Position numbers and translations under genes: made by a program
Notes under the pieces: generated by a model
Database searches by the model: none
What the model was told of the DNA's origin: nothing
Seen by the model: the letters and a program-made list of their open reading frames with translations, nothing else
Shown: positions 1 through 7,544 of the stretch, piece after piece
Layout: each line of letters starts with the position of its first letter
Position numbering within the stretch: position 1 is the first letter of the stretch
Assembly: GCA_964460465.1 (NCBI GenBank)
Contig: CAYWSB010000125.1
Coordinates: forward strand, 1 to 15,314
From: SLRI01 sp964460465
GTDB lineage: Bacteria > Pseudomonadota > Alphaproteobacteria > Geminicoccales > Geminicoccaceae
Length of the DNA stretch: 15,314 nucleotides
Direction: 5' to 3'

Positions 1-82
1 GCCCCTGCGAGCGGCGGGCCGCGCCGGGTGCGCCTCCTCCCCCCTGGCGGGGCGTCGCCCCGGCCGGATCGCGCCGCGGCCG
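1..82. other. Left edge, no gene seen
   Basis: This GC-rich stretch lies downstream of the minus-strand flippase-like gene. An open frame crosses it on the plus strand, but its arginine- and proline-rich translation looks like a by-product of base composition. I see no hairpin followed by a T-run that would act as a terminator. Confidence 0.4.
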
Positions 83-1114
83 TCACGGAACGCTGCGGTC
101 CGGCTGCGCCGTGGGCATGGGCGGCCCGACGAGCGCGGCGATGGCGCCCGCGACCATGCAGCCGGCCAGGATCGTCGCGTAGAAGCTCATGGACGCCGCC
201 AGCGCCGTGCTGGCCGGCACGCCGAGGCTGCCGAAGAAGAAGATGTAGGCGCCGTCCTGGATGCCGATGCCGAGGATCGAGATCGGCAGCAGCACGAAGA
301 GCGTGATGATCGGGTAGACGGCGAGCAGCGGCAGCGCGGCGAGCAGCGTGCCCAACGCCGCGAACAGGCACCAGACATGCGCCACGCGGGCCAGAACGAC
401 GAGAGCCGAGACAGCCGTGGCCCGGCGCAGGGTCGCCGGGTGGGCGAGCACCGTGGTCATCGCGCGGTGCAGCTCCCTGGCCTTCGCCGCGATCACCGTA
501 ATCGGCCGGCGCAGCAGCCCGTGTGCCAGGACCCGCTCCAGCACCAGCATGGCGACGGCGAAGAGCGGCCGGGACAGGAGCGCCACGCCGGCGGCGATGA
601 CCAGGAGCGCCGCGGCGACCACGAAGGTCACCACCTCGGGCGCCATGGCGACACCGATGGGCAGGGCCAGCACCAGCAGCATCCCCAGGAGCGCCATGGC
701 CGCCGAAACCATGACGCTGACCACCCGGTCCGCGATGATGGTGGCCGCCATATAGGTCGGACCATTCGGGTGATGGCGCAGCAGCACGAGGCGCATGGCG
801 TCGACCGCCAGGGTGTTGGGAAACAGCAGCGCCTGGAAGTCGGCGAGGAAGATCGCCCGCTGGACGACACCATAGCGCAACGCCGCGGCGTGGCCGCCGA
901 GCAGCAGCCACCACTTCAGCGCCACCAGCACCCGCGTCGCCATGAAACAGGCGAAGGCGAGCAGCAGGAGGCCGCCGTGGAGCCCGGTCAGCACCGTCCA
1001 GGTCTCCGAGACGTCGACGAAGAGCAGGATCAGCGCCAGCACCGCTGCGCTGAAGGCGAGCCGCGGCAGGATCTTGCCGGCCCGGCTCACCGACCCCGCC
1101 GCCCGCCGCGCCAC
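83..1114 (-). CDS. Flippase-like integral membrane protein (lysylphosphatidylglycerol synthase TM / AglD-like family, divergent)
   Basis: This 343-residue protein is almost entirely hydrophobic, with about eight membrane segments (for example near residues 20-35, 45-70, 130-155, 160-185, 235-262, 265-285 and 308-330). The layout and the stretches PNTLAVDAMR (99-108) and LGIGIQDGAYIFF (281-293) match the YbhN/AglD family, whose members include the membrane domain of MprF and proteins in glycan and lipid clusters. It diverges from the canonical form: the Pro-Gly-Gly and GGIGPRE-type motifs seen in the gene at 3249-4262 are replaced. The exact substrate is unknown; a role in moving or presenting a lipid-linked intermediate at the inner membrane is inferred. 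The start is a GTG with a weak ribosome site, and a second in-frame GTG lies at codon 9. It is divergent from the acyltransferase gene. Confidence 0.8.
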   Translation of the reverse strand: MARRAAGSVSRAGKILPRLAFSAAVLALILLFVDVSETWTVLTGLHGGLLLLAFACFMATRVLVALKWWLLLGGHAAALRYGVVQRAIFLADFQALLFPNTLAVDAMRLVLLRHHPNGPTYMAATIIADRVVSVMVSAAMALLGMLLVLALPIGVAMAPEVVTFVVAAALLVIAAGVALLSRPLFAVAMLVLERVLAHGLLRRPITVIAAKARELHRAMTTVLAHPATLRRATAVSALVVLARVAHVWCLFAALGTLLAALPLLAVYPIITLFVLLPISILGIGIQDGAYIFFFGSLGVPASTALAASMSFYATILAGCMVAGAIAALVGPPMPTAQPDRSVP

Positions 1115-1433
1115 GCGGCATGGGACATCCCGGCCAGGTCGGGCGCCGGTGCACGCCCGTTGCCCCTCGTACCGTGCGCCGCGAAGCTCCGCATCCGTTC
1201 AATCTTTCTCGGCCCGACATTGCCGCGGGCGTTCGACCGATCCCCGATGGACAACGCAGGGGACCGACGGCATCTTCCCGCAGCGGCAGCAGCCGACGAG
1301 TGGTCACGCCGGAACGAGGTGGGACGACGCTTAGCCGCTGCCATCGGCGATGGCAATTCGCACCAACGCCTGGCGGCGCCGGTCGCGACGCCCGCTGCGG
1401 TGCGCTCTCAGCCTGGACGGTCGGCGACCTGCG
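1115..1433. other. 319-base divergent intergenic region
   Basis: The region separates the minus-strand flippase-like gene from the plus-strand acyltransferase gene, so promoters for both should lie here. I found no convincing sigma-70 or sigma-54 match, no stable hairpin and no credible small gene. An in-frame ATG at 1350 could extend the acyltransferase by 28 residues, but the extension is arginine-rich and unlike the family N-terminus. Confidence 0.4.
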
Positions 1434-1961
1434 ATGAACATCAGTGATCTGGCACGGCGGTTCCTGCTGCCGGCGCCTGCGGTAAGTGTCTACTATCTCG
1501 CCAAGTTCGGCTGCCGGATCAGCCCGCGGGCGGAGGTCGAGGTCAGCCCGAACCTGGTCATCGGGCGTGGCTCGCAGATCAGCTCCTTCGTCAAGATCAA
1601 GGCCAGCTACGGCCCGCTCCGGATCGGCGAGCGGGTGGCGATCGCGACGGGCGTGTTCATCGCGGCGCACGAGGGCGGGGTCGAGATCGGCGACGACAGC
1701 ATGATCGGCCCCAACAGCGTGATCGTCGGGGTCAACTACCGCTACGACCGCCTCGACGTCCCCGTGCAGCACCAGGGCACCACCTCGAAGGGCATCCGCA
1801 TCGGCAAGGACGTCTGGCTCGGCGGCAACGTCGTGGTGATCGACGGGGCCTCGATCGGCGACCACACGATCGTCGGCCCCGGCTCGGTGGTCACCGGCAA
1901 GCTGCCCGACCGGGTGATCGCCAGCGGCTCGCCCGCCAAGGTGCTGTTCCGCCGCCGCTGA
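1434..1961 (+). CDS. Hexapeptide-repeat (left-handed beta-helix) acyltransferase, WcaF/maltose O-acetyltransferase type
   Basis: The 175-residue protein consists mostly of imperfect hexapeptide repeats, visible as IGRGSQ, IGERVA, IGDDSM, IGKDVW, IGDHTI and VGPGSV. These build the left-handed beta-helix of acetyl- or acyl-CoA-dependent O/N-acyltransferases. The IGKDVWLGGNVVVIDG stretch and the closing ASGSPAKVLFRRR are typical of the family's C-terminal half. Enzymes of this size in glycan loci usually acetylate a sugar hydroxyl or amine in the cytoplasm; the acceptor cannot be read from the sequence. I chose the ATG at 1434 because the protein then begins with a short helix before the first coil, as in relatives. 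It converges on the hydrolase gene with only 23 bases between the two stop codons. Confidence 0.9.
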   Translation: MNISDLARRFLLPAPAVSVYYLAKFGCRISPRAEVEVSPNLVIGRGSQISSFVKIKASYGPLRIGERVAIATGVFIAAHEGGVEIGDDSMIGPNSVIVGVNYRYDRLDVPVQHQGTTSKGIRIGKDVWLGGNVVVIDGASIGDHTIVGPGSVVTGKLPDRVIASGSPAKVLFRRR

Positions 1962-1984
1962 GCGTCAGGGGTGGGGTCGCCGGA

Positions 1985-3229
1985 TCACGCGGCGGCCCGG
2001 GAACGGCCGGCGAAGAAGGCGACGGTTGCGGCGAACGCCCGGCCATCGGCGAGGACGATGGCGCCAAGGCGCCGGGCGTCGAGATAATGGCCGACGCCGG
2101 TGAGCTCGTGCACGGCGGCCGATTCGGGGAGCAGCGAGTGGAAGCGGCCGCGGGCCGCCACCACGTCGGGAAACTCGATCCCGAACTCGACGATGTCGAT
2201 CGGCGGGACGTCGGCGCGGACGCCGCCGGCCAGCCCGCCGTTGTCGTAGAAGGCATTCCAGATCGCCGCTGCCGTCGCCGTATCCAGGGCCGCTGCCGGC
2301 AGGCCCCGGTCGCTGTGCATGCGACCGATCCAGTAGGCATCCGCATCCGCCGGATCGATCGGGTCGATGACGCCGCCGCCCATCAGGACGGCACCGGCGA
2401 GCGGCCGGTCGCTGCCGAGCAGCCGCAGCACGTCGCCGGCCCCCATGGAATGGCCGATCGCGAGCGGCGGACCGCCGCCGGTGTGGCCGGCGAGCCAGTC
2501 GACGGCCGCGAGAGCGGTCGGCAGCGGGTCCCAGGCGGCGATGTCGGCGAGGTCGGGGACGGGGCTGCGGCCGTAGCCCGGGTGGTCGACGGCGAGGACC
2601 GCGAACCCGGCAGCGCCGAGGGCGCGACGGGCGACCACCGCCGTCGGTTGCGCGCTGCCCTCCGCATTCGCCCCGTGGAAGAAGATGGCGCTGCGCGCCG
2701 GCCCGTCGCGCGTGGCCGGATCGAACCAGGCGACGGCGCCGCTCTCGAGCACCAGCATCGCCTCGCCGGGCACCGCCACCGGCATCACCATGGCATGCAG
2801 CGTGAGCAGGCGCGGCAGCGGCACCCAGGGCCCGTGGCCGCGCGGCAGGAGCGTGTTGCCGGCGAGCACGGCCGCCACACCGACCGCGAGGCCGATGGGC
2901 AGGAGCCCGAGGCGGCGGGCGATCGCGACAGGGAGGCGATCGAGGTAGGACAGCACGAAGGCGACGGTGGCGGCGGCCAGAACCAGCGCCGCCAGCCCAC
3001 CCATGGCGGGCGCGGCAAAGGCGAAGATCGCCGGCGCCAGTGGCAGGAGGGCCGCCAGCATCGGCGTCGGCCAGCGCCGCCCCCTCGGCACCGCCGCGTC
3101 GATTGCACCCAGCACCATGGCCGCGAGCAGGAACATCCAGATCGGCACCAGGCCGCCGGCCAGCCCGAACAGCAGCCAGACCGGCAGGGCGGCCACGAGC
3201 CAAGTCGTCCACCGCGCCAGCGCCATCAT
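1985..3229 (-). CDS. Membrane-anchored alpha/beta hydrolase
   Basis: This 414-residue protein has two parts. Residues 8-125 contain about four hydrophobic segments (near 10-45, 55-75, 78-97 and 108-125), and residues 150-410 form an alpha/beta-hydrolase domain. The nucleophile elbow is GHSMG (259-263, Ser261), the oxyanion-hole region is FFHGANAEG (183-191), and the likely catalytic histidine is His381 in GVGHYLD. The catalytic acid is less clear (Asp355 is a candidate). The substrate is unknown; an esterase or thioesterase acting near the membrane is the likely chemistry. Two adjacent ATG codons (3229 and 3226) follow AGAGGGG; spacing favours the second. A longer frame to 3319 would overlap the upstream gene by 71 bases, and I rejected it. 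It is the last gene of a three-gene minus-strand operon, 19 bases after the previous stop. Confidence 0.85.
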   Translation of the reverse strand: MMALARWTTWLVAALPVWLLFGLAGGLVPIWMFLLAAMVLGAIDAAVPRGRRWPTPMLAALLPLAPAIFAFAAPAMGGLAALVLAAATVAFVLSYLDRLPVAIARRLGLLPIGLAVGVAAVLAGNTLLPRGHGPWVPLPRLLTLHAMVMPVAVPGEAMLVLESGAVAWFDPATRDGPARSAIFFHGANAEGSAQPTAVVARRALGAAGFAVLAVDHPGYGRSPVPDLADIAAWDPLPTALAAVDWLAGHTGGGPPLAIGHSMGAGDVLRLLGSDRPLAGAVLMGGGVIDPIDPADADAYWIGRMHSDRGLPAAALDTATAAAIWNAFYDNGGLAGGVRADVPPIDIVEFGIEFPDVVAARGRFHSLLPESAAVHELTGVGHYLDARRLGAIVLADGRAFAATVAFFAGRSRAAA

Positions 3230-3248
3230 GCCCCTCTGCTCGACCGCA

Positions 3249-4262
3249 TCACCGCGCGCGGGTGGCGGTGGCGCCGGGATCCGCGCCCACGCCGGCCAGA
3301 CGCGCGCGCTCGCCGACATTGAACATCCAGGCGCCGGGCAGCGCGGTCAACAGGTTCAGCGCCTCGCGGACCAGGATCAGCGCGAAGGCGCTCTCGGGCG
3401 TGATGCCGGCGAGGCCGAGCAGGCCCACGAAGGTGGCCTCGCGCGGCCCGATGCCGCCGAAGGAGATCGGCAGGAGGGCCACGAAGATGGCGATCGGCAC
3501 CACCGCCATCAGGAGCCCCATGTCGATCGACAGGCCGAGCGCCCACGCCCCGACGACGAAGCTGACGGTGCGCAGGAGCTGGTTGAGCACGCCCAGGAGG
3601 AACGACCAGGCGAGCGTCCAGGGATAACGGGCATAGGCGTCGAGCCGCGCCTCGATCCCGGCCATGGCACTGGCCACACGGCGGAGCGGGCCCCAGCGGA
3701 AGAAGACCCGCTTGGTGAGGCGGCGCACCGGCGGCGCGTAGAGGCAGATCGCGAGGCCAAGGATGGCGGCGACCGCGAGCACGAGGAGCACCGACACCTG
3801 CCGCGGCAGGTCGATCGGCGACATCAAGAGGCCGAGCGGCACCAGCACGAGCATGCCGAGCAGGCCGAAGATCCGCTCGATCACGAGTGAGGAGAGGGCG
3901 AGCGGCAGGTCCCTGGCATAGCGCGAGAGGCCGTGCACCCGGAGCGCATCGATGCCGACGCCGCCCGGCAGGAAGGCGCCCAGATAGTTGGCGACGAAGC
4001 TGATGCGCAGCACCGCCCGGAACGGCATCCGCGGCGCGTTCGGGCGCACCAGCACGTACCAGCGATAGGCGGCGAACACCCGCTCGACGAGGAGCGAGAC
4101 CAGGAGCAGCAGCAGGAGCCAGGGATCGGCGCCAAGCAGCAGCCCCGGCAGGGCGGCGAGGTCGATGGCGGCGAGGAGGATGACGAGCACGCCCGCGGTG
4201 ACCGCGAGCTTGAGCCAGAACGCGGCGCGCGGCCGCGGTTGCCCGGATGCCGCAGCGGTCAC
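3249..4262 (-). CDS. Flippase-like membrane protein, lysylphosphatidylglycerol synthase TM-domain family (YbhN/AglD-like)
   Basis: The 337-residue integral membrane protein shows canonical family motifs: LGAFLPGGVGIDALR (94-108), IERIFGLLG (128-136) and ISFGGIGPREATF (266-278). These match the YbhN/UPF0104 group, related to the MprF membrane domain and often found in glycan or hopanoid clusters. Its function is probably translocation or presentation of a lipid-linked substrate in the inner membrane, though this is experimentally shown for only a few members. I chose the GTG at 4262 because it overlaps the epimerase stop by four bases (GTGA), a hallmark of translational coupling. An upstream in-frame ATG at 4289 is also possible. 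It is distantly related to the protein at 83-1114, giving two family members in one locus. Confidence 0.88.
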   Translation of the reverse strand: MTAAASGQPRPRAAFWLKLAVTAGVLVILLAAIDLAALPGLLLGADPWLLLLLLVSLLVERVFAAYRWYVLVRPNAPRMPFRAVLRISFVANYLGAFLPGGVGIDALRVHGLSRYARDLPLALSSLVIERIFGLLGMLVLVPLGLLMSPIDLPRQVSVLLVLAVAAILGLAICLYAPPVRRLTKRVFFRWGPLRRVASAMAGIEARLDAYARYPWTLAWSFLLGVLNQLLRTVSFVVGAWALGLSIDMGLLMAVVPIAIFVALLPISFGGIGPREATFVGLLGLAGITPESAFALILVREALNLLTALPGAWMFNVGERARLAGVGADPGATATRAR

Positions 4263-5257
4263 GTCAGCAGCTTCTCGGCGAGGTACCATTCGGCGGTGCG
4301 CCCGAGCCCCTCGTCGAGGTCGACCCGGGGCGCGTAGCCGACCAGCCGCCTCGCCTTCTCGCTCGAGAAGGCGCGCGACTTGGTGAAGAAGTCGCAGCGC
4401 CGGCGGTGCAGCGGCGGCTCGATGCCGAGCGGCCGGCAGACCGCCTCGCACAAGGTGGCCGCGGCCAGCAGCGGGGCCAGGGGCAGGTGCCCCTTGGGCG
4501 GCGGCACGCCCACCGCCCGCGCGGTCGCGGCAACCAGCTCGTTCAGGGTGGTGTAGCGTGGCCCGGCCAGGATGAAGGTCTCGCCCACCGCCGCCGGGTG
4601 CTCGCCCAGGAGCACGATGCCGTCGGCCAGGTCCTCGACGAAGGTCAGGTGGTAGAAGATCAGGCCCTTGCCGAACATCCGGAACGAGCGGTTGCGGATG
4701 GTCCGGAAGAGCTTGAGGAAGCGGGTGTCGCGCGGCCCGTAGATGCCGGCCGGGCGAAAGCAGGCGCCGGCCAGGCCGCGCCCGAGATAGGCGTTGAACA
4801 GCCGCTCGCTCTCGACCTTGCTCGCCTGGTAGGCGTCGCCCGGGTTGAAGGGAGCGGACTCGTCGGCGATGCCCTCGACGTCGCCGTGCACGCCGACCGT
4901 GCTGCAGTGGACGAGCCGGGCGCCGTGCGCGAGCGCCGCCCGGAAGACGTTCTCGCTGCCCGCCGCATTGACCTGGTGGTAGACCTCGTCGGCGAACTTC
5001 GCCTCGCGGTAGAGGGCGCCGATGTGAAAGACGTGGCTGCAGCCGGCGACCGCGCGGTCCACCGCCGCGGCGTCGACGAGGTCGCCCGGGGCGATCGCGT
5101 AGCCGAGTTGCGCCAGCGGCGGCGCCTTGGCCGGGTCGCGGACCAGCACCCGCACGCCATAGCCACGTGCGGCCAGGGCCCTGGCCACGTACCAGCCGGT
5201 GAAGCCGGTGGCCCCGGTGACCAGGGCGGTATGCTGCGCAGGATCGGGCGACGCCAT
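4259..5257 (-). CDS. NAD(P)-dependent epimerase/dehydratase (extended SDR family)
   Basis: The 332-residue protein is an extended short-chain dehydrogenase. It has an N-terminal Rossmann motif GATGFTG (15-21), the HCSTVGVHG strand (117-125) with the catalytic Ser/Thr, and the catalytic pair Tyr143/Lys147 in YQASK. FRPAGIYGPRDTRF and the FYHLTFVEDLADG stretch resemble 3-beta-hydroxysteroid dehydrogenase-like and HpnA-like sugar epimerases. The usual role is oxidation, reduction or epimerisation of a nucleotide sugar or a sterol/isoprenoid alcohol; the substrate cannot be settled here. It is the first gene of the minus-strand operon with the flippase-like and hydrolase genes. The ATG at 5257 has a weak ribosome site and follows a 407-base intergenic region shared with the divergent asnB operon. 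Confidence 0.88.
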   Translation of the reverse strand: MASPDPAQHTALVTGATGFTGWYVARALAARGYGVRVLVRDPAKAPPLAQLGYAIAPGDLVDAAAVDRAVAGCSHVFHIGALYREAKFADEVYHQVNAAGSENVFRAALAHGARLVHCSTVGVHGDVEGIADESAPFNPGDAYQASKVESERLFNAYLGRGLAGACFRPAGIYGPRDTRFLKLFRTIRNRSFRMFGKGLIFYHLTFVEDLADGIVLLGEHPAAVGETFILAGPRYTTLNELVAATARAVGVPPPKGHLPLAPLLAAATLCEAVCRPLGIEPPLHRRRCDFFTKSRAFSSEKARRLVGYAPRVDLDEGLGRTAEWYLAEKLLT

Positions 5258-5664
5258 GCTGGCCGCTTTGTTGCTCGCAGGAGAAAACCGTCAGCGACGC
5301 GTGGGCGCCGACACGATCGAGAGGGGCCCGCCGGGGTGGGATGGCACAGCCCTGGCTTTAGGTGATAAGCCCGGCCGGCCACAAGCACAAAAGCCTGTCC
5401 TGGAATACGCGCGCGGCCGCTTGCGCTGTCAATGCACGGCGAGGCGTGCTATCGGCCGGAGGCGGCGTGAAGCTGCAACCGGTGGTGGCGGACCGGACCG
5501 GACGACTAAACCGGATAGCTCGCGAACAACCACGAAGCGGGTGCCCCGTTCGCAGCCCGTCCGGCCCCATCCGCCGTCTGCCGTCACCGTTGGCCCAGCT
5601 CGGCCGCAGACACTCTTGGACGCCGATCGAGACCGACCGTTGAGCAAGGCATGAAAAACAAGCG
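5258..5664. other. 407-base divergent intergenic region
   Basis: The region lies between the epimerase operon (leftward) and the asnB operon (rightward), so it should carry both promoters. Apart from the sigma-54-like site at 5342-5357, it contains short reiterated ACCGG units near 5490-5515 and no convincing gene. An ATG at 5651 just before asnB is out of frame with it. Confidence 0.5.
5342..5357 (+). promoter_or_regulatory. Candidate sigma-54 (RpoN) promoter for the asnB operon
   Basis: TGGCAC-N5-TGGCT has the invariant GG and GC dinucleotides ten bases apart, as sigma-54 promoters require. It matches the TGGCAC-N5-TTGCW consensus at all but one position. Transcription would begin near 5368, leaving a 5' leader of about 300 bases before asnB. 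No activator-binding site could be identified, and a chance match in GC-rich DNA is possible. Confidence 0.35.
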
Positions 5665-7539
5665 ATGTGCGGCATAGCGGGTGTCGTCGCCCTGCCCGGC
5701 GGCACGCTGCCCGAGCCCGGCGTCGTCGCCCGGATGACCGATGCGATCGCGCATCGCGGGCCCGACGGCGCCGGCTTCCACCATGCGCCGCCGGTGCTGA
5801 TGGGCATGCGGCGGCTCGCCGTCATCGACCTCGCGACCGGGCACCAGCCGATCGGCAACGAGGACGGCACCATCCAGGTCGTCTTCAACGGCGAGCTCTA
5901 CAACTACCGCGAGCTGCGCGCCGAGCTCCAGGCCAAGGGGCACGTCTTCCGCACGCAGTCCGATACCGAGGTCATCGTCCATCTCTACGAGGCCGAAGGC
6001 GACGGCTTCGCCGCCCGGCTCAACGGCATGTTCGCCATCGCGCTCCACGACCGGCGCCGCGGCCGGCTCCTGCTGGTCCGCGACCAGGTCGGCATCAAGC
6101 CGCTGTTCGTCGCCCGCGTCGACCAGCACGTCGTCTTCGGCTCCGAGATCAAGAGCCTGCTGGCCTCGGGCCTGGTGCCGCGCGAGCTCGACCTCGACGC
6201 GCTCGCCGAGCTCCTCACCTGGGAGTACGTGCCGGCCCCGGCCACCCTGTTCCGGGCGGTGCGCAAGCTCGCGCCCGGCCATCTGCTCGCCATCGACCTC
6301 GCCGACGGACGCATCGCCGAGCGCTGCTACTGGGACCTGCCGCCACCGGCGCCGCCCGAGGCGGCCGACGAGGCGGCCTGGACCGAGCGGATGGACGACC
6401 TCCTGCACAGCGCCGTGCAGCGCCAGCTCGTCAGCGACGTGCCGCTGGGCGCGCTGCTCTCGGGCGGGGTCGACAGCTCGATCGTCGTGGCCGGCATGGG
6501 GCCGGGGGCGCTGACCTTCTCGATCGGCTTCGACGACCCCTCCTACGACGAGGTGCCACACGCCCGGCGCGTCGCCGCGCACCTGGGCGTCCGGCACGAG
6601 GTCGAGGTGGTCGAGCCCGACGTCCAGGGGCTTTTCGACCACCTCATGCAGTTCTTGGACGACCCGATCGCCGACGTCTCGATCTTCCCGACCTACCTCG
6701 TGTCCAGGCTCGCCCGCCGGCACGTCACCGTGGCCCTCTCCGGCGACGGCGGCGACGAGCTCTTCGGCGGCTACGACGGCTACGTCGCGCAGGTCGCGGC
6801 CTGCCGCTACGAGCGCCTGCCGGGGTTCCTCCGCGAGCGGGTGGTCGAGCCGGCCCTCGCCCACATCCCGCCGCAGCCGCAGAAGAAGGGCCTGATCAAC
6901 AAGGCCAAGCGCTTCGTCGAGGGCGCCCATCACGACCCGGCGCTGGGCCACGCCCGCTGGCGCCTCTACGCCGACGCCGCCCTGCGCGCCGGCCTGTTCA
7001 CGCCCGAGGCGGCCGCAGCACTGCGGCATCGGCCGGAGGCGCACATCGAGCGGCTGCACGCGGCGGCTGCCGGCCGGGATGCGGTCGACACCGCCCTCTA
7101 CGTCGACTTCAAGAGCTACCTCGTCGACAACTGCCTGGTGAAGAGCGACCGCATGTCGATGGCCTGCTCGCTCGAGCTGCGCGTGCCGTTCCTCGACATC
7201 GACGTGGTCGAGGCCGCCTTCGCCATGCCCTCGGTGTTCAAGCTGGCCGGCACCCAGACCAAGCCGCTCCTGAAGCAGGTGGCGGCCCGCCACGTGCCGC
7301 GCGAGTCGGTCTATCGGACCAAGCAGGGCTTCTCGATCCCGATGAAGAACTGGCTCAAGGCCGAGCTCAGGCCACTGCTCGACGATCTGGTGAGCCAGGA
7401 CTGCCGCGCCGACGGCCTGTTCCAGCCCGCCACCATCCGCCGCCTGGTCGACGAGCACCTCGCCAACCACGCCAACCACGCCCACATCCTCTGGACGCTC
7501 ATCGTCTTTCGGGATTGGCGCCGCCGCTGGGGCGCCTGA
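5665..7539 (+). CDS. asnB: Asparagine synthase (glutamine-hydrolysing) / AsnB-like amidotransferase
   Basis: The 624-residue protein has the full AsnB arrangement. Residues 1-220 form a class II glutamine amidotransferase domain with the N-terminal nucleophile Cys2 (MCGIAG), RGPDG (31-35), NGELYN (75-80) and SDTEV (99-103). Residues 240-620 form the ATP-pyrophosphatase synthetase domain with SGGVDSS (266-272) and SGDGGDELFGGY (359-370). It uses glutamine and ATP to amidate a carboxylate through an acyl-adenylate. The start is fixed because Cys must follow Met directly. The length is above that of E. coli AsnB (about 554) and like the AsnB-type amidotransferases found in exopolysaccharide and exosortase loci. 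Here the substrate may therefore be a glycan uronic acid (as proposed for WbpS) or another acid instead of aspartate. It leads a plus-strand operon; the next gene starts five bases after its stop. Confidence 0.92.
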   Translation: MCGIAGVVALPGGTLPEPGVVARMTDAIAHRGPDGAGFHHAPPVLMGMRRLAVIDLATGHQPIGNEDGTIQVVFNGELYNYRELRAELQAKGHVFRTQSDTEVIVHLYEAEGDGFAARLNGMFAIALHDRRRGRLLLVRDQVGIKPLFVARVDQHVVFGSEIKSLLASGLVPRELDLDALAELLTWEYVPAPATLFRAVRKLAPGHLLAIDLADGRIAERCYWDLPPPAPPEAADEAAWTERMDDLLHSAVQRQLVSDVPLGALLSGGVDSSIVVAGMGPGALTFSIGFDDPSYDEVPHARRVAAHLGVRHEVEVVEPDVQGLFDHLMQFLDDPIADVSIFPTYLVSRLARRHVTVALSGDGGDELFGGYDGYVAQVAACRYERLPGFLRERVVEPALAHIPPQPQKKGLINKAKRFVEGAHHDPALGHARWRLYADAALRAGLFTPEAAAALRHRPEAHIERLHAAAAGRDAVDTALYVDFKSYLVDNCLVKSDRMSMACSLELRVPFLDIDVVEAAFAMPSVFKLAGTQTKPLLKQVAARHVPRESVYRTKQGFSIPMKNWLKAELRPLLDDLVSQDCRADGLFQPATIRRLVDEHLANHANHAHILWTLIVFRDWRRRWGA

Positions 7540-7544
7540 CCGGG

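Noticed and set aside
1965..3212. A second minus-strand frame of about 415 codons over the hydrolase gene.
   Set aside because: Only the overlapping frame at 1985-3229 has the GHSMG elbow, catalytic histidine and membrane segments; the other is Arg/Gly-rich.
4259..5257. Assigning the epimerase as HpnA of a hopanoid cluster because flippase-like genes are nearby.
   Set aside because: No squalene-hopene cyclase or other hpn gene is in view, and the motifs fit several extended SDR subfamilies.
5584..7485. A minus-strand open frame of about 630 codons opposite asnB.
   Set aside because: The sense strand encodes a complete AsnB with all catalytic motifs, and the antisense translation has no domain features.
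5665..7539. Calling the locus an exosortase (XrtA/PEP-CTERM) system from the long AsnB and sigma-54-like site.
   Set aside because: No exosortase, PEP-CTERM protein or other diagnostic gene lies in the window.
5667..7544. An upstream in-frame extension of the GlpD-like protein running through asnB in another frame.
   Set aside because: The extension is arginine- and proline-rich shadow sequence. The true protein starts at the ATG at 7545, directly before its dinucleotide-binding strand.
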